DNA of 64,000 nt, from positions 1 through 64,000 of the forward strand of contig JBBSFB010000013.1 in NCBI GenBank assembly GCA_038239145.1. Reading direction: 5' to 3'. The translations under genes were made by a program, and so were the position numbers. Source of the DNA: PALSA-610 sp038239145 (GTDB lineage Bacteria; Actinomycetota; Acidimicrobiia; IMCC26256; PALSA-610). Numbering within the stretch: the first letter of the stretch is position 1; each line of letters opens with the position of its first letter. Shown here piece by piece: positions 50,533 through 57,860 of this stretch. The notes under the pieces were generated by a model, which saw only the letters and a list, made by a program, of their open reading frames with translations, was not told the origin of the DNA and did not search any database.

Positions 50533-51633
50533 ATGGCATACCGTGTCGCCGTGGCCGACGACAGTGGCGGCTGGGCCCGCGTCGATCGGCTGGAGCGCTA
50601 CGCCGCGGTCGCCGAGTCCCTCGCGCTGCTCAGCGACCCGCGCCTGCGCGACCTGCTGGACGGCTCGGCCGTCGTCGGCACGGGCATCGGCGGCACGACG
50701 TCGGTCGTCCACGTGGACGGCACGCCGGTCTTCGTCAAGCAGGTCCCACTCACCGACCTCGAGCGCCGGCCCGAGCACCTGATGTCGACCGCCAACCTCT
50801 TCGACCTGCCCCTCGGCTGCCAGTACGGCGTCGGGTCGCCGTCGTTCGGCGTGTGGCGCGAACTGGCCGCGCTCGTCACGACGTCGAGCTGGGTGCTGGC
50901 CGGTCGCACCGCCGCCTTCCCACTCCTTTACCACTGGCGGGTGCTGGACGACCGCCATCTGGCGTTGTCTGACGAGCTCGCCGACGTGGAGACGGCCGTC
51001 GCGCACTGGGACGGTTCGTCGGCGGTGCGCCGGCGCATCGAGGCGATCGCCGGGGCGACGGCCGCCGTCACCGTCTTCCTTGAGTACGTCCCGTTCGGGC
51101 TCGAGGCCTGGATGGAGGAGCACGTCGGGGGCGACGAGCCGGCAGCTGAGGCGGCGATCACGATGGTGCACGACGCGCTGCGGCGCGACGTCGCGTTCAT
51201 GAACGCGGCGGGCGTGTTCCACTTCGACGCCCACCTCGGGAACATCCTCACCGACGGGCACCGCCTCTACCTCGCCGACTTCGGGCTGGCGACGTCGCCG
51301 CGGTACGAGCTGACCGCCGCCGAGGAGGGTTTCCTCGCCCGGAATCGCAGCCACGATCGGTGCCACACGGTCACCCGCCTCGTCGACTGGCTGGTCACGC
51401 ATCTCACCGGGCGACCGCACTGGACCGAACGGGACGAGCTCGTCCGCCGCTGGGCCGCGGGCGAGGAGCCGGCCGACGTCCTGCCTGCGGCGGCGAGGAT
51501 CATCACGCGCTACGCGCCGATCGCCGTCGTCGTCAACGACTTCTACCGGCGGCTGCACACGGAGGACAGGTCCACGCCCTATCCGGCCGACGAGGTCGAG
51601 CGGGCCTGCGCCGCCACCGGCTTCGACTTGTAG
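50533..51633 (+). CDS. Protein-kinase-fold / phosphotransferase-like protein
   Basis: A 366-residue protein with a kinase-like fold. VVGTGIGGTTSVVHVDGTPVFVKQVPL holds a glycine-rich loop and the ATP Lys (FVKQ). FHFDAHLGNILTDG is the catalytic loop in the form used by choline/aminoglycoside phosphotransferases and some actinobacterial protein kinases, and YLADFGLATS is the DFG motif. The family is found in streptomycetes without a defined role. It is a cargo gene of element 1 and has a somewhat different, GC-richer codon use than its neighbours. Confidence 0.8.
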   Translation: MAYRVAVADDSGGWARVDRLERYAAVAESLALLSDPRLRDLLDGSAVVGTGIGGTTSVVHVDGTPVFVKQVPLTDLERRPEHLMSTANLFDLPLGCQYGVGSPSFGVWRELAALVTTSSWVLAGRTAAFPLLYHWRVLDDRHLALSDELADVETAVAHWDGSSAVRRRIEAIAGATAAVTVFLEYVPFGLEAWMEEHVGGDEPAAEAAITMVHDALRRDVAFMNAAGVFHFDAHLGNILTDGHRLYLADFGLATSPRYELTAAEEGFLARNRSHDRCHTVTRLVDWLVTHLTGRPHWTERDELVRRWAAGEEPADVLPAAARIITRYAPIAVVVNDFYRRLHTEDRSTPYPADEVERACAATGFDL

Positions 51634-51967
51634 CGTCGGGCCGCCAGCGCGGGCGGTGACGGAGGTGGTCGATGAAGGCGAACCGGGGCGTCCGCGAGGC
51701 ACATCGAAAGCTCATCGAGGTAGCGCATTGCCCACGATCGCGGACATGGCAGTCCTTCGCGGAGGACTGTTCGCACGGTGCGCACCTATCAACACACGAA
51801 GCGACGCGAATTGCCGCTGTGCCCGCGAGCCGAACCGGCGATAGCGCGGAGAGCCGGACCGACCCATAACGACGACGCCCGCGAGCCGCGACGGCATCCT
51901 CAAAGTTCCGTTCTGGGACGCGGATTCTGTTATCGCGGGAGCGTCGAGAGCGCGTTCAGCGAGCTGC
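51634..51967. other. Intergenic stretch inside element 1, no gene supported
   Basis: Short open frames exist here, but none shows a recognisable domain or a ribosome site plus coherent composition. It separates the kinase-like gene from the convergent accessory gene and may include their terminators, though I see no strong hairpin. Confidence 0.4.
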
Positions 51968-52648
51968 TCACGAGTCCTCAACGTCCCCCTGCCGTGCCCA
52001 TGTCTCGAGATTGAGACCAATCCAGCGAGCGATCGTCAGCCCGTGTCGAACGGCGTCACGCCGCACGGTTAACCAAGCGACGTCATCGATGTCGATTCGG
52101 GTGTGCTGGTTGGCTTTTCTGCCGTCGCCCGTCCTGCGCCAACGCGGTCCGGTCGCCTCCGGCGAAGCGATTGGCTGTCGCGACGACGAGTCGCTGAGTA
52201 TCTCGCCGATCACCCTTGGGATTGAGCTCCGACGCTGGAGGGCATCGGCTTTGACCGCTCGATAGGCAATGGGGTCGACGTGGATGGCGAGTGCATGTAT
52301 TCCGGTGCGTTTGTTGACGCGAGCGCCTTCGGCCAGGCGTTGCTGCCGGTATCGCTCGCGGGCCCGGGCGTTCTTGCGTCGGCGTTCCGTTTCGCGTCGT
52401 CGCAAGCCTTCGACCCGACGCTGTTCAGCTGCTGCTCGGGCGGCTCTCTGTCGGGCGTGCGCGGCGCGTTCCATCCGCTCGACGGCTTGGGCGAGGAACT
52501 TCTCCTCGCTGATCTGTCGCGCTTCGGCGTTCTCTGCTTGGTGCTCGAGTCGATCGAGGATCCGCTCGGCCGTGCGAGCGGGGTCGGTCGATTGGGTGAC
52601 CTCGGTCCAGAGTTCCGCGGCTTGCACCGCGTCGCGTACGCGGCTCAC
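51968..52648 (-). CDS. Accessory protein with coiled coil and paired C-terminal repeats, unknown function
   Basis: A 226-residue protein starting with GTG. Residues about 30-110 are a highly charged coiled coil (ERMERAAHARQRAARAAAEQRRVEGLRRRETERRRK). After it come two similar segments: IHALAIHVDPIAYRAVKADALQRRSSIPRVIGEIL and HTRIDIDDVAWLTVRRDAVRHGLTIARWIGLNL. Each has an 'h-D-x-x-A/W-x-x-V-[KR]-x-D-A-x-x-x-x-[ST]-I' pattern that resembles a ribbon-helix-helix or plasmid-accessory DNA-binding unit. It may help relaxase or integrase handling. No named family recognised. Confidence 0.65.
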   Translation of the reverse strand: MSRVRDAVQAAELWTEVTQSTDPARTAERILDRLEHQAENAEARQISEEKFLAQAVERMERAAHARQRAARAAAEQRRVEGLRRRETERRRKNARARERYRQQRLAEGARVNKRTGIHALAIHVDPIAYRAVKADALQRRSSIPRVIGEILSDSSSRQPIASPEATGPRWRRTGDGRKANQHTRIDIDDVAWLTVRRDAVRHGLTIARWIGLNLETWARQGDVEDS

Positions 52649-52741
52649 GACGAAGCGTGCTTGTTGACGTCAGCCGGTGGCGCTAGCGCCACCGGCAAGT
52701 CTGTGGCGATCTTGGAACGGGTGAAGTGTTGAGCGCGTGCG

Positions 52742-53008
52742 CTAACGGCGACGGCTGCGGAACCGGTGATGTGCAGACTGCATCGTGATGCCGAACGCAG
52801 TACCGATCTCTTCGTAGGTGAGGCGGTGACGGTGGCGATCCGAGCGGACGAGGTCGTTGACGAGCTCGCGGGCGACGATGCCGGCGCGGGTGACGAACAA
52901 CGCAACGGCCAGCGGTCGGTCGGGATCGACGCCGCACTCGCGCGCCGCGGCGAGCAGAGCTCGTCGCAGAGCCGTCTTCTCGTCGTTTGTGGGCGGGTCG
53001 ATACGCAT
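52742..53008 (-). CDS. Small HTH protein
   Basis: An 88-residue protein. The C-terminal half (LTYEEIGTAFGITMQSAHHRFRSRRR) is a helix-turn-helix of the sigma-region-4/LuxR type; the N-terminal half is alpha-helical. GAGGAG lies 7 bases upstream of the ATG. It sits between the accessory gene and the excisionase gene on the same strand, so it is probably an element-encoded regulator of excision or of its own operon. Confidence 0.65.
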   Translation of the reverse strand: MRIDPPTNDEKTALRRALLAAARECGVDPDRPLAVALFVTRAGIVARELVNDLVRSDRHRHRLTYEEIGTAFGITMQSAHHRFRSRRR

Positions 53009-53081
53009 GGGCGCGCTCCTCGGTCGATGAACCGTGAGGGAGCGCTGCGGCGGACTCCGAGCCGATCTCCAGTCTGCCCGC

Positions 53082-53291
53082 TCACTCGCGCTCCTCGCCG
53101 ACCGCGAGCGCGCCCGAGTCGCTCGTTGCAGTGCCCAGCAGCACGTCGATCGCGGTCTTGGCGATCACGACACGGCGGCCGAGCGTGAGCGATGGGATCT
53201 CGCCCCGTCGGACGCACTCGTACGCGCTGGATCGGGAGATGCCGAGCAGCTCGGCAACCTCGGGGACGGTGTAGGTAAGACGTGACGGCAC
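53082..53291 (-). CDS. xis: Excisionase (AlpA/HTH_17-like)
   Basis: A 69-residue recombination directionality factor. LTYTVPEVAELLGISRSSAYECVRRGEIPSLTLGRRVVIAKTAIDVLL is a textbook winged HTH_17 excisionase domain. GTG at 53291 is the start because AGGAGG lies 5 bases upstream; an ATG-led extension to 53408 includes sequence that resembles part of element 2's relaxase. It lies upstream of the small HTH gene and downstream of the integrase gene on the same strand. The promoter motif shared by both elements precedes it. Confidence 0.88.
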   Translation of the reverse strand: MPSRLTYTVPEVAELLGISRSSAYECVRRGEIPSLTLGRRVVIAKTAIDVLLGTATSDSGALAVGEERE

Positions 53292-53320
53292 GTGAGCCTC
53301 CTGGTAGTTGGGTCCAATAC

Positions 53321-53352
53321 GGATAAGCGCGGTGGAGATCGAGAACGCGACA
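53321..53352 (-). promoter_or_regulatory. Shared element promoter motif before xis of element 1
   Basis: Read on the minus strand: TGTCGCGTT, 13 bases, GCGCTTATCC. Identical boxes and spacing occur before the integrase gene of element 1 and the relaxase gene of element 2. The downstream box ends 29 bases before the GTG start. Confidence 0.65.
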
Positions 53353-53461
53353 CGCGGCGCCTCGATTTCTTGCGCGTAGCGGTTGGTGCAGACGTACCGT
53401 GCAGACATTCGTCAAGGCTTGACCGGCCCAGACCGCCGCGAATCGCGTTGTCAGCTGCGCG

Positions 53462-54592
53462 TCAACCGTCGCCGAGAATCATCTCGCCGAGCTTCTCGGC
53501 CGCCTCCGCCTGCAGCCCGGGGATGACGTGGCTGTACAGATCGAGCGTGATCGAGATGCTCGAGTGGCCGAGACGTTCGCTCACGATCTTCGGATGCACG
53601 CCGGCGACGAGCATCAGGCTCGCGGACGTGTGGCGCAGGTCGTGCAAACGAACCTTCGGCAGCCCCGCCGACGCGACCAGCCGACCGAACAGCACGGTGA
53701 TCCGCTCGGGATGCATCGGGAGACCGTCCTCGCTCGTGAACACATAGCCGGTATCGGTCCACGCTGCGCCCCACGCGAGCCGGTCCTCGAGCTGGCGCCG
53801 ACGATGTGCACGCAGCACCGCGACAACGCGCGCATCGAGGCTGATCGTGCGGCGGCTCGATCTCGTCTTCGGATCCGACTCGTGCACGAGATACGACACG
53901 CTCACCCGCGACCGACGAACCGCGAGCACACCCGCGTCCAGGTCGACATCCGCCCACCGAAGTCCGACGAGCTCGCCGCGCCGCATCCCCGTCGCGAGCA
54001 CCAACACCCACAACCCATACAGACGATCGTCAACGACCGCGCCGAGGAACCGACGCGCCTCGTCAGGACTCCACGACCGCATCTCCGGCGCGTCGATCCG
54101 GGGCGGTTTCACGCCCAGCAGCGGGCTCCGCAGCAGCAGACCCCACAGCACCGCGTCGTTCAGCGCCTTCCGCAACACCCGGTGCACTACCGCGACCGTC
54201 GCCGGTGAGAGTTCGGCCCGTCGTCGTCTGCCGCCGTTCGCGAGCAGGTCGGCGTACAGACTCCTGATGAGGAGTGCGTTCAGGTCGACGAGCTTCACCC
54301 GGCCCAGCCGGGGCTTGACGTACCACTGCACCACCTCCCGGTAGCTCTTCGCGGTCGACGGCTTCAGCGACGGCACATGACCGGCGAGCCACTGGTCGAA
54401 GTACGCCGCAACCGTCAACGAGCCCGCTTCCGCGACCCCGCCGGTCAAGGCCACCGCGAGCGCCCGCTCCGCCTCGCGTTTGGTCGCGAAGCCACCCTTC
54501 CATCGCTGGCGCCGGCGACCCGAGACCGGATCGCGACCGACGTCGACGACGTAACTCCACGTGTTCCCGCGCTTGACGACGCTGCCTCGCAT
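53462..54592 (-). CDS. int: Tyrosine integrase of element 1
   Basis: A 376-residue phage-type tyrosine recombinase. The N-terminal arm-binding region (RGSVVKRGNTWSYVVDVGRDP, AP2-like) is followed by a SAM-like core-binding domain (TVAAYFDQWLAGHVPSLKPSTAKSYREVV) and the catalytic domain: Arg in TGMRRGE, HDLRHT, GHSS and the nucleophile in DLYSHV (about residue 352). ATG at 54592 has GGAGGA upstream and is preferred to the longer frame. It lies next to attachment site copy 2. Expected to recombine the element with the tRNA-Arg 3' end. Confidence 0.94.
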   Translation of the reverse strand: MRGSVVKRGNTWSYVVDVGRDPVSGRRRQRWKGGFATKREAERALAVALTGGVAEAGSLTVAAYFDQWLAGHVPSLKPSTAKSYREVVQWYVKPRLGRVKLVDLNALLIRSLYADLLANGGRRRRAELSPATVAVVHRVLRKALNDAVLWGLLLRSPLLGVKPPRIDAPEMRSWSPDEARRFLGAVVDDRLYGLWVLVLATGMRRGELVGLRWADVDLDAGVLAVRRSRVSVSYLVHESDPKTRSSRRTISLDARVVAVLRAHRRRQLEDRLAWGAAWTDTGYVFTSEDGLPMHPERITVLFGRLVASAGLPKVRLHDLRHTSASLMLVAGVHPKIVSERLGHSSISITLDLYSHVIPGLQAEAAEKLGEMILGDG

Positions 54593-54607
54593 CCGCTCCT
54601 CCACAAG

Positions 54608-54640
54608 GGATAAGCGCACTGCGAGAGCTCAACGCGACAA
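54608..54640 (-). promoter_or_regulatory. Shared element promoter motif before int of element 1
   Basis: Read on the minus strand: TTGTCGCGTT, 13 bases, GCGCTTATCC, ending 16 bases before the integrase ATG. Same boxes and spacing as at 53321-53352 and 60351-60382. Confidence 0.65.
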
Positions 54641-54656
54641 ACGACCTACGGACCTC

Positions 54657-54676
54657 TTGTTAGCAACCGTTAGCAA
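54657..54676. repeat. Element 1 arm-type repeat, right end
   Basis: TTGTTAGCAAC (54657-54667) followed by GTTAGCAA (54669-54676). The first matches 48891-48901 at the left end of element 1 exactly. Position just inside the attachment sites fits integrase arm-binding sites. Confidence 0.6.
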
Positions 54677-54724
54677 GCAGGCCGATTTGGCGAAGGTGCG
54701 GCGAGCCCACATGGGCTCTGACCT

Positions 54725-54778
54725 GCACCAACTCAGCGCGCTCGGAGGGAGTCGAACCCCCAACCTTCTGATCCGTAG
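54725..54778. repeat. Attachment site copy 2 (junction of elements 1 and 2)
   Basis: Identical over 54 bp to 48724-48777 and over its last 45 bp to the tRNA-Arg 3' half at 62705-62749. It marks the right end of element 1 and the left end of element 2. Confidence 0.93.
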
Positions 54779-55335
54779 TCGCGGGCGTAGCGTTCGCCGA
54801 GAGTTACACCGTCGTCTTTCCGCAGGTCACGGACAGGGCGAACGCGAGCGAGCGACGGCGAACTGACTGGCGTTGCTACATGCGTTGCTACATGCGTTGC
54901 CGGAGCGCTCTCTCACGAGCGCTGCCGGGTCGCCGGCGAACTTGAGACTCTGCTTGGGAACCCCATCGGGCGACTTTCGGCGGACGTCTGCGAACAGAAA
55001 TCACAGGTCAGAGAACTGCGGGGACAAGGGCGAACATGCCCGAATGACGGCGTCCGCGCGATGGACGCGCGAGGAATCGCACATCGTTCCGAACGCCCTG
55101 CTGTGATTCGGCCAATGAAGATCACGGGTTCGGCCCGACCCTCAAGACGCCCGTCGGCGTCGACGGACGCAACAGACGACCAGATATGGCGCGTCTGGTC
55201 GGTGCCGGGCATCACGACCCAGCTGACGGGCTTCGTCGGGTCCCCGCGAACTCGCCCTTGGGTCGGCCCAACCTTTCGTCCACCTCAAGGTGTACAGAGA
55301 ATGTGCATGAGACGCGCTCGGCGGAGCCGAAGCCC
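54779..55335. other. Left end of element 2, no gene supported
   Basis: 557 bases without a convincing gene. It contains TTTCCGCAGGTCA (54817-54829) and the tandem arm-type repeat GCGTTGCTACAT twice plus a partial third copy (54870-54900), both mirrored at the right end of the element. The rest may include the promoter of the sigma factor gene. Several short open frames here lack recognisable features. Confidence 0.5.
54870..54900. repeat. Element 2 arm-type repeats, left end
   Basis: GCGTTGCTACAT at 54870-54881 and 54882-54893, then GCGTTGC at 54894-54900. The 23 bases 54871-54893 are identical to 62625-62647 at the right end in the same orientation. Likely binding sites of the element 2 integrase. 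Confidence 0.75.
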
Positions 55336-55824
55336 ATGGTGATCGACGAGCCGGGGAAGTCTGACGACTTCGCGCTCTGGGTCTCGCCGCATCTCGCCGC
55401 CATGGGGAATCTCGCAAGCCGGCTTGCCGGCGCAGCGTCTCGCGACGACGTCGTTCAGGAGGCGCTGACGCGGGCGTGGCGCAAATGGCATCTTTACAAC
55501 GCGGGTCGCGGCACGCCGCGCTCGTGGCTACTCGCGATCGTCGCCGATCGGGCGCGGCGTGTTCGACACCGACGTCGACCGAACGACGAGCTCGACGAGT
55601 CGAACGCACCCGCGACGCAAGCCGTCGACGAATCGAGGGTCGACCTCGAACGCGCGGTCGCAAGCCTGCCGCCGCGCATGAAGCTGACCGTCGACTGCGT
55701 CTACTTCGTAGGGCTCACGATGGCGGAGACGGCGATCGTGATGAACGTGTCAGAAGGCACCGTTAAGTCAACGCTCGCTGATGCGCGCACCAGGTTGCGC
55801 TCCCAACTGGAGGTGAAACCGTGA
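55336..55824 (+). CDS. ECF/SigE-type sigma factor on element 2
   Basis: A 162-residue sigma factor. Region 2 is visible as ASRDDVVQEALTRAWRKWHLYNAGRGTPRSWLLAIVADRARRVRHRRR, and region 4 as LPPRMKLTVDCVYFVGLTMAETAIVMNVSEGTVKSTLADARTRLRSQL. ATG at 55336 is used; an in-frame GTG about 12 codons earlier is possible. The stop overlaps the next start (GTGA), so it is paired with the membrane beta-propeller protein, its probable anti-sigma/sensor. Confidence 0.87.
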   Translation: MVIDEPGKSDDFALWVSPHLAAMGNLASRLAGAASRDDVVQEALTRAWRKWHLYNAGRGTPRSWLLAIVADRARRVRHRRRPNDELDESNAPATQAVDESRVDLERAVASLPPRMKLTVDCVYFVGLTMAETAIVMNVSEGTVKSTLADARTRLRSQLEVKP

Positions 55825-56963
55825 ACGACCTCGACACGCAACTGCGCGAGACCGGCGAGAGATGGCGCGCCGCGCAACCGGAACCGCACGTTGACTTCAC
55901 ACGTGTCGCGGTACCGCGGCGGTCGCGACGGATCGTCGCGGCCGGCGTCGTTGTACTCGCGGCGGCCGCGCTCGTAGTCATCGGACTCGCTACGACGCGC
56001 TCCACGCGACACACGCATCTGCGCATCACCCAGGAACCGACCACGCGCGTCACGACCGCACCGTCGAAGTCCATCATCTCGCTCAATCACGAGATCACCC
56101 AGGTCCAGACGTTCACCGCGGCCGACGGCAAGCTGTGGGTCACGGGCGACGCCCCGAACGGAGGTCCTGCGCACGTGCAGCAGATCGATCCGGCAAGCGG
56201 CGTCGTCATCGTCGACGTGACCTTGCCCGACAACGGACCCTACGCCCTAGCGGTCGGCGACGGCACAGTGTGGGTACGGGCCCAACAGAATGAAGAGTCA
56301 ACCGCGCTCTTCAAGATCGACGTCGCCACGCAAAAGATCGTGGCCACGCTCGTCGGGCAGAACGACGGCGGCCTCGTGGTTACAGCGGACGCAGTCTGGA
56401 TCAACGACAACGGTGGCCTCCAGCGCGTCGATCCCGCGACCGCCAAGGTGATCGCAACGATTCCCCTCGTGGCCGCCGGTCCGTACACATCACTCGGCGT
56501 CGTCGCCGGACCCCTCGGGATCTGGACCGTGAACTCGTACACCGGCCAGCTGCAACACATCGACACGACGCACAACACGGCCGGCCCCCCGCTGCAGATC
56601 ACTACAGGCAAGGAATCGATCGAATGGATCGCGGAGGTCGATCACTCGTTCTGGGTCGAGGAGTACCCGAACCGACTCGTCCAGCTCGACATCAACGGAC
56701 GAAAGCTACGCACACTGACGCTCGGCGCCGGGGAGCGTACGTTCGATCTTAAGGCCGACGACCGGTATCTCTGGCTCGGCACCGAGCGTGCACACGTGTT
56801 CCGCGTCGACGCGACGACCGGCGCGGTCACGACCGTCGACCTCACGGCCGGTTTCTCGGGCTCGATCAACCTCTCGATTGACGCGACAACCGGTGACGTG
56901 TGGGCGAACACCCTCAACCCCGCGCCGCGCATCGTGCTGATCTCACGGGGTGTCAGCCCCTAG
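55821..56963 (+). CDS. Single-pass membrane protein with seven-bladed beta-propeller, probable sensor/anti-sigma partner
   Basis: A 380-residue protein. A short cytoplasmic N-terminus (about 35 residues, DLDTQLRETGERWRAAQPEPHVDF, resembling an anti-sigma stub) precedes one membrane helix (IVAAGVVVLAAAALVVIGLA). The rest is extracellular, with seven evenly spaced Trp motifs: KLWVTG, TVWVRA, AVWIND, GIWTVN, SFWVEE, YLWLGT, DVWANT. This predicts a seven-bladed propeller of the NHL/Vgb-like kind. Overlaps the sigma gene by 4 bases. The pair may sense an extracellular cue and control element or host genes. Confidence 0.82.
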   Translation: MNDLDTQLRETGERWRAAQPEPHVDFTRVAVPRRSRRIVAAGVVVLAAAALVVIGLATTRSTRHTHLRITQEPTTRVTTAPSKSIISLNHEITQVQTFTAADGKLWVTGDAPNGGPAHVQQIDPASGVVIVDVTLPDNGPYALAVGDGTVWVRAQQNEESTALFKIDVATQKIVATLVGQNDGGLVVTADAVWINDNGGLQRVDPATAKVIATIPLVAAGPYTSLGVVAGPLGIWTVNSYTGQLQHIDTTHNTAGPPLQITTGKESIEWIAEVDHSFWVEEYPNRLVQLDINGRKLRTLTLGAGERTFDLKADDRYLWLGTERAHVFRVDATTGAVTTVDLTAGFSGSINLSIDATTGDVWANTLNPAPRIVLISRGVSP

Positions 56964-57066
56964 CTGTTCCTCACGACGAGGAAGCACGCCAGATTGCCGA
57001 GGGCGGATGCGATTGCGTGCCGCGAGGAGATCGTCGTCGCCGCACCTGCGCGCGCTCCAACCGGAG

Positions 57067-57435
57067 TCAGGCCCGACTCGGTACTCGGCGACGCCTCTTC
57101 GTCGGGCGTTTCTCCGGCGCTCTGCTCGCTGCGGCCTTCGCCGGCTTTTGAGCGGGCGTGATTGTCCAGTTGATGTTGACGCCGAGCGCGGCGGCGTAGC
57201 GGGCGACGGTTGAGAGTCTGGTGTCGGCGCCGGATTCGAAGCGGGTGACTTGGCCTTGGCTGGTGCCCATGCGTTCGGCGATTTGGACTTGGGTGAGGCC
57301 GGCGGCGCGGCGCCGGTCGGCGAGTTGGCGGGCGAGCTCGCGCCGTTCGAGCGCGGCCGCGACCCGCAGCGGCAGGTCGGGGTCGTCTTGCGCGAGTTCG
57401 TCGATGAGGGTGTCGAGATCGTCACGGCTGGCCAT
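57067..57435 (-). CDS. XRE-family antitoxin
   Basis: A 122-residue protein. The HTH_XRE domain is clear: LADRRRAAGLTQVQIAERMGTSQGQVTRFESGADTRLSTVARYAAALGV. The C-terminus is Lys/Arg-rich (KPAKAAASRAPEKRPTKRRRR) and may add non-specific DNA binding. It follows the RelE/HigB-like toxin gene by 26 bases; that spacer contains a perfect 7-bp-arm palindrome that is its likely operator. Not closely similar to the antitoxin of element 1. Confidence 0.88.
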   Translation of the reverse strand: MASRDDLDTLIDELAQDDPDLPLRVAAALERRELARQLADRRRAAGLTQVQIAERMGTSQGQVTRFESGADTRLSTVARYAAALGVNINWTITPAQKPAKAAASRAPEKRPTKRRRRVPSRA

Positions 57436-57438
57436 GAT

Positions 57439-57455
57439 TATGAGTCTAACTCATA
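57439..57455. promoter_or_regulatory. Palindromic operator between toxin and antitoxin genes of element 2
   Basis: TATGAGT-CTA-ACTCATA, a perfect 7-bp inverted repeat, fills most of the 26-base spacer between the toxin stop (57462) and the antitoxin start (57435). AT-rich compared with its surroundings. It suggests a separate, self-repressed antitoxin promoter. Confidence 0.65.
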
Positions 57456-57461
57456 TTTGGG

Positions 57462-57842
57462 TTATCGGGGTTTGGCTCTGGCTCGCCAGTCGCTGAGTCG
57501 CCGTTCGGCGAGCCGGATCTCGTCGGGTGGGGTGCGTTGGGTCTTCTTGTTGAAGCTCGACAGGGCCAGGAGGACCTGGCCGTTGCGGCCCTCGGTTGCG
57601 AACAGCACCCGGTAGGTGGCTTGGCGGCCGTCGGCGCGGACTTCGTAGATCTCGCCGCGTAGATGGCGAGCGACGGGGAGCCCGTTGGCTTGGACGTCTT
57701 TCATGGCGGCCAGGATCTCGTCTCGGTCGTCGCTGGGAAGGCGGGTCGCGGTGAGGAACTCGCGCACTGGGCTGCGGCCCACGGGTGTTGTGTAGAAGCG
57801 CCATCGCCGCACGATCGCCACGACTCTGGAGCGTACGGACAC
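57462..57842 (-). CDS. RelE/HigB-like (Gp49-type) toxin
   Basis: A 126-residue protein. WRFYTTPVGRSPVREFLTATRLPSDDRDEILAAMKDVQANGLPVARHLRGEIYEVRADGRQATYRVLFATE and LLALSSFNKKTQRTPPDEIRLAERRLSDW (read in parts) follow the Gp49-like/HigB ribonuclease pattern, with the conserved ARHL..IYEVR.....YRVLF core and F-x-KK-x-QRTP motif. It lies 18 bases after the relaxase gene on the same strand and precedes its antitoxin. Probably stabilises element 2. Confidence 0.9.
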   Translation of the reverse strand: MSVRSRVVAIVRRWRFYTTPVGRSPVREFLTATRLPSDDRDEILAAMKDVQANGLPVARHLRGEIYEVRADGRQATYRVLFATEGRNGQVLLALSSFNKKTQRTPPDEIRLAERRLSDWRARAKPR

Positions 57843-57860
57843 CCAGCGACACGACTCCGT

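Larger units (their letters stand above)
48733..54778. mobile_element. Integrative element 1, inserted at tRNA-Arg(ACG)
   Basis: A 6-kb element bounded by direct copies of the tRNA 3' half (48733-48777 and 54734-54778). Contents: HigBA-like toxin-antitoxin, VOC protein, kinase-fold protein, two accessory proteins, excisionase and tyrosine integrase. TTGTTAGCAAC occurs inside both ends (48891-48901 and 54657-54667), as expected for arm-type integrase sites. It lacks relaxase and secretion genes. Since its right boundary is now separated from the tRNA by element 2, it probably integrated first. Confidence 0.88.

Noticed and set aside
51672..51869. Short plus-strand genes in the gap of element 1
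   Set aside because: Composition is Arg/Ala-rich without domain, and several overlapping alternatives are equally likely.
48733..54778. Additional tRNA genes at attachment copies 1 and 2
   Set aside because: Only the 3' half of the tRNA is present; no D-arm or 5' acceptor strand can be formed.
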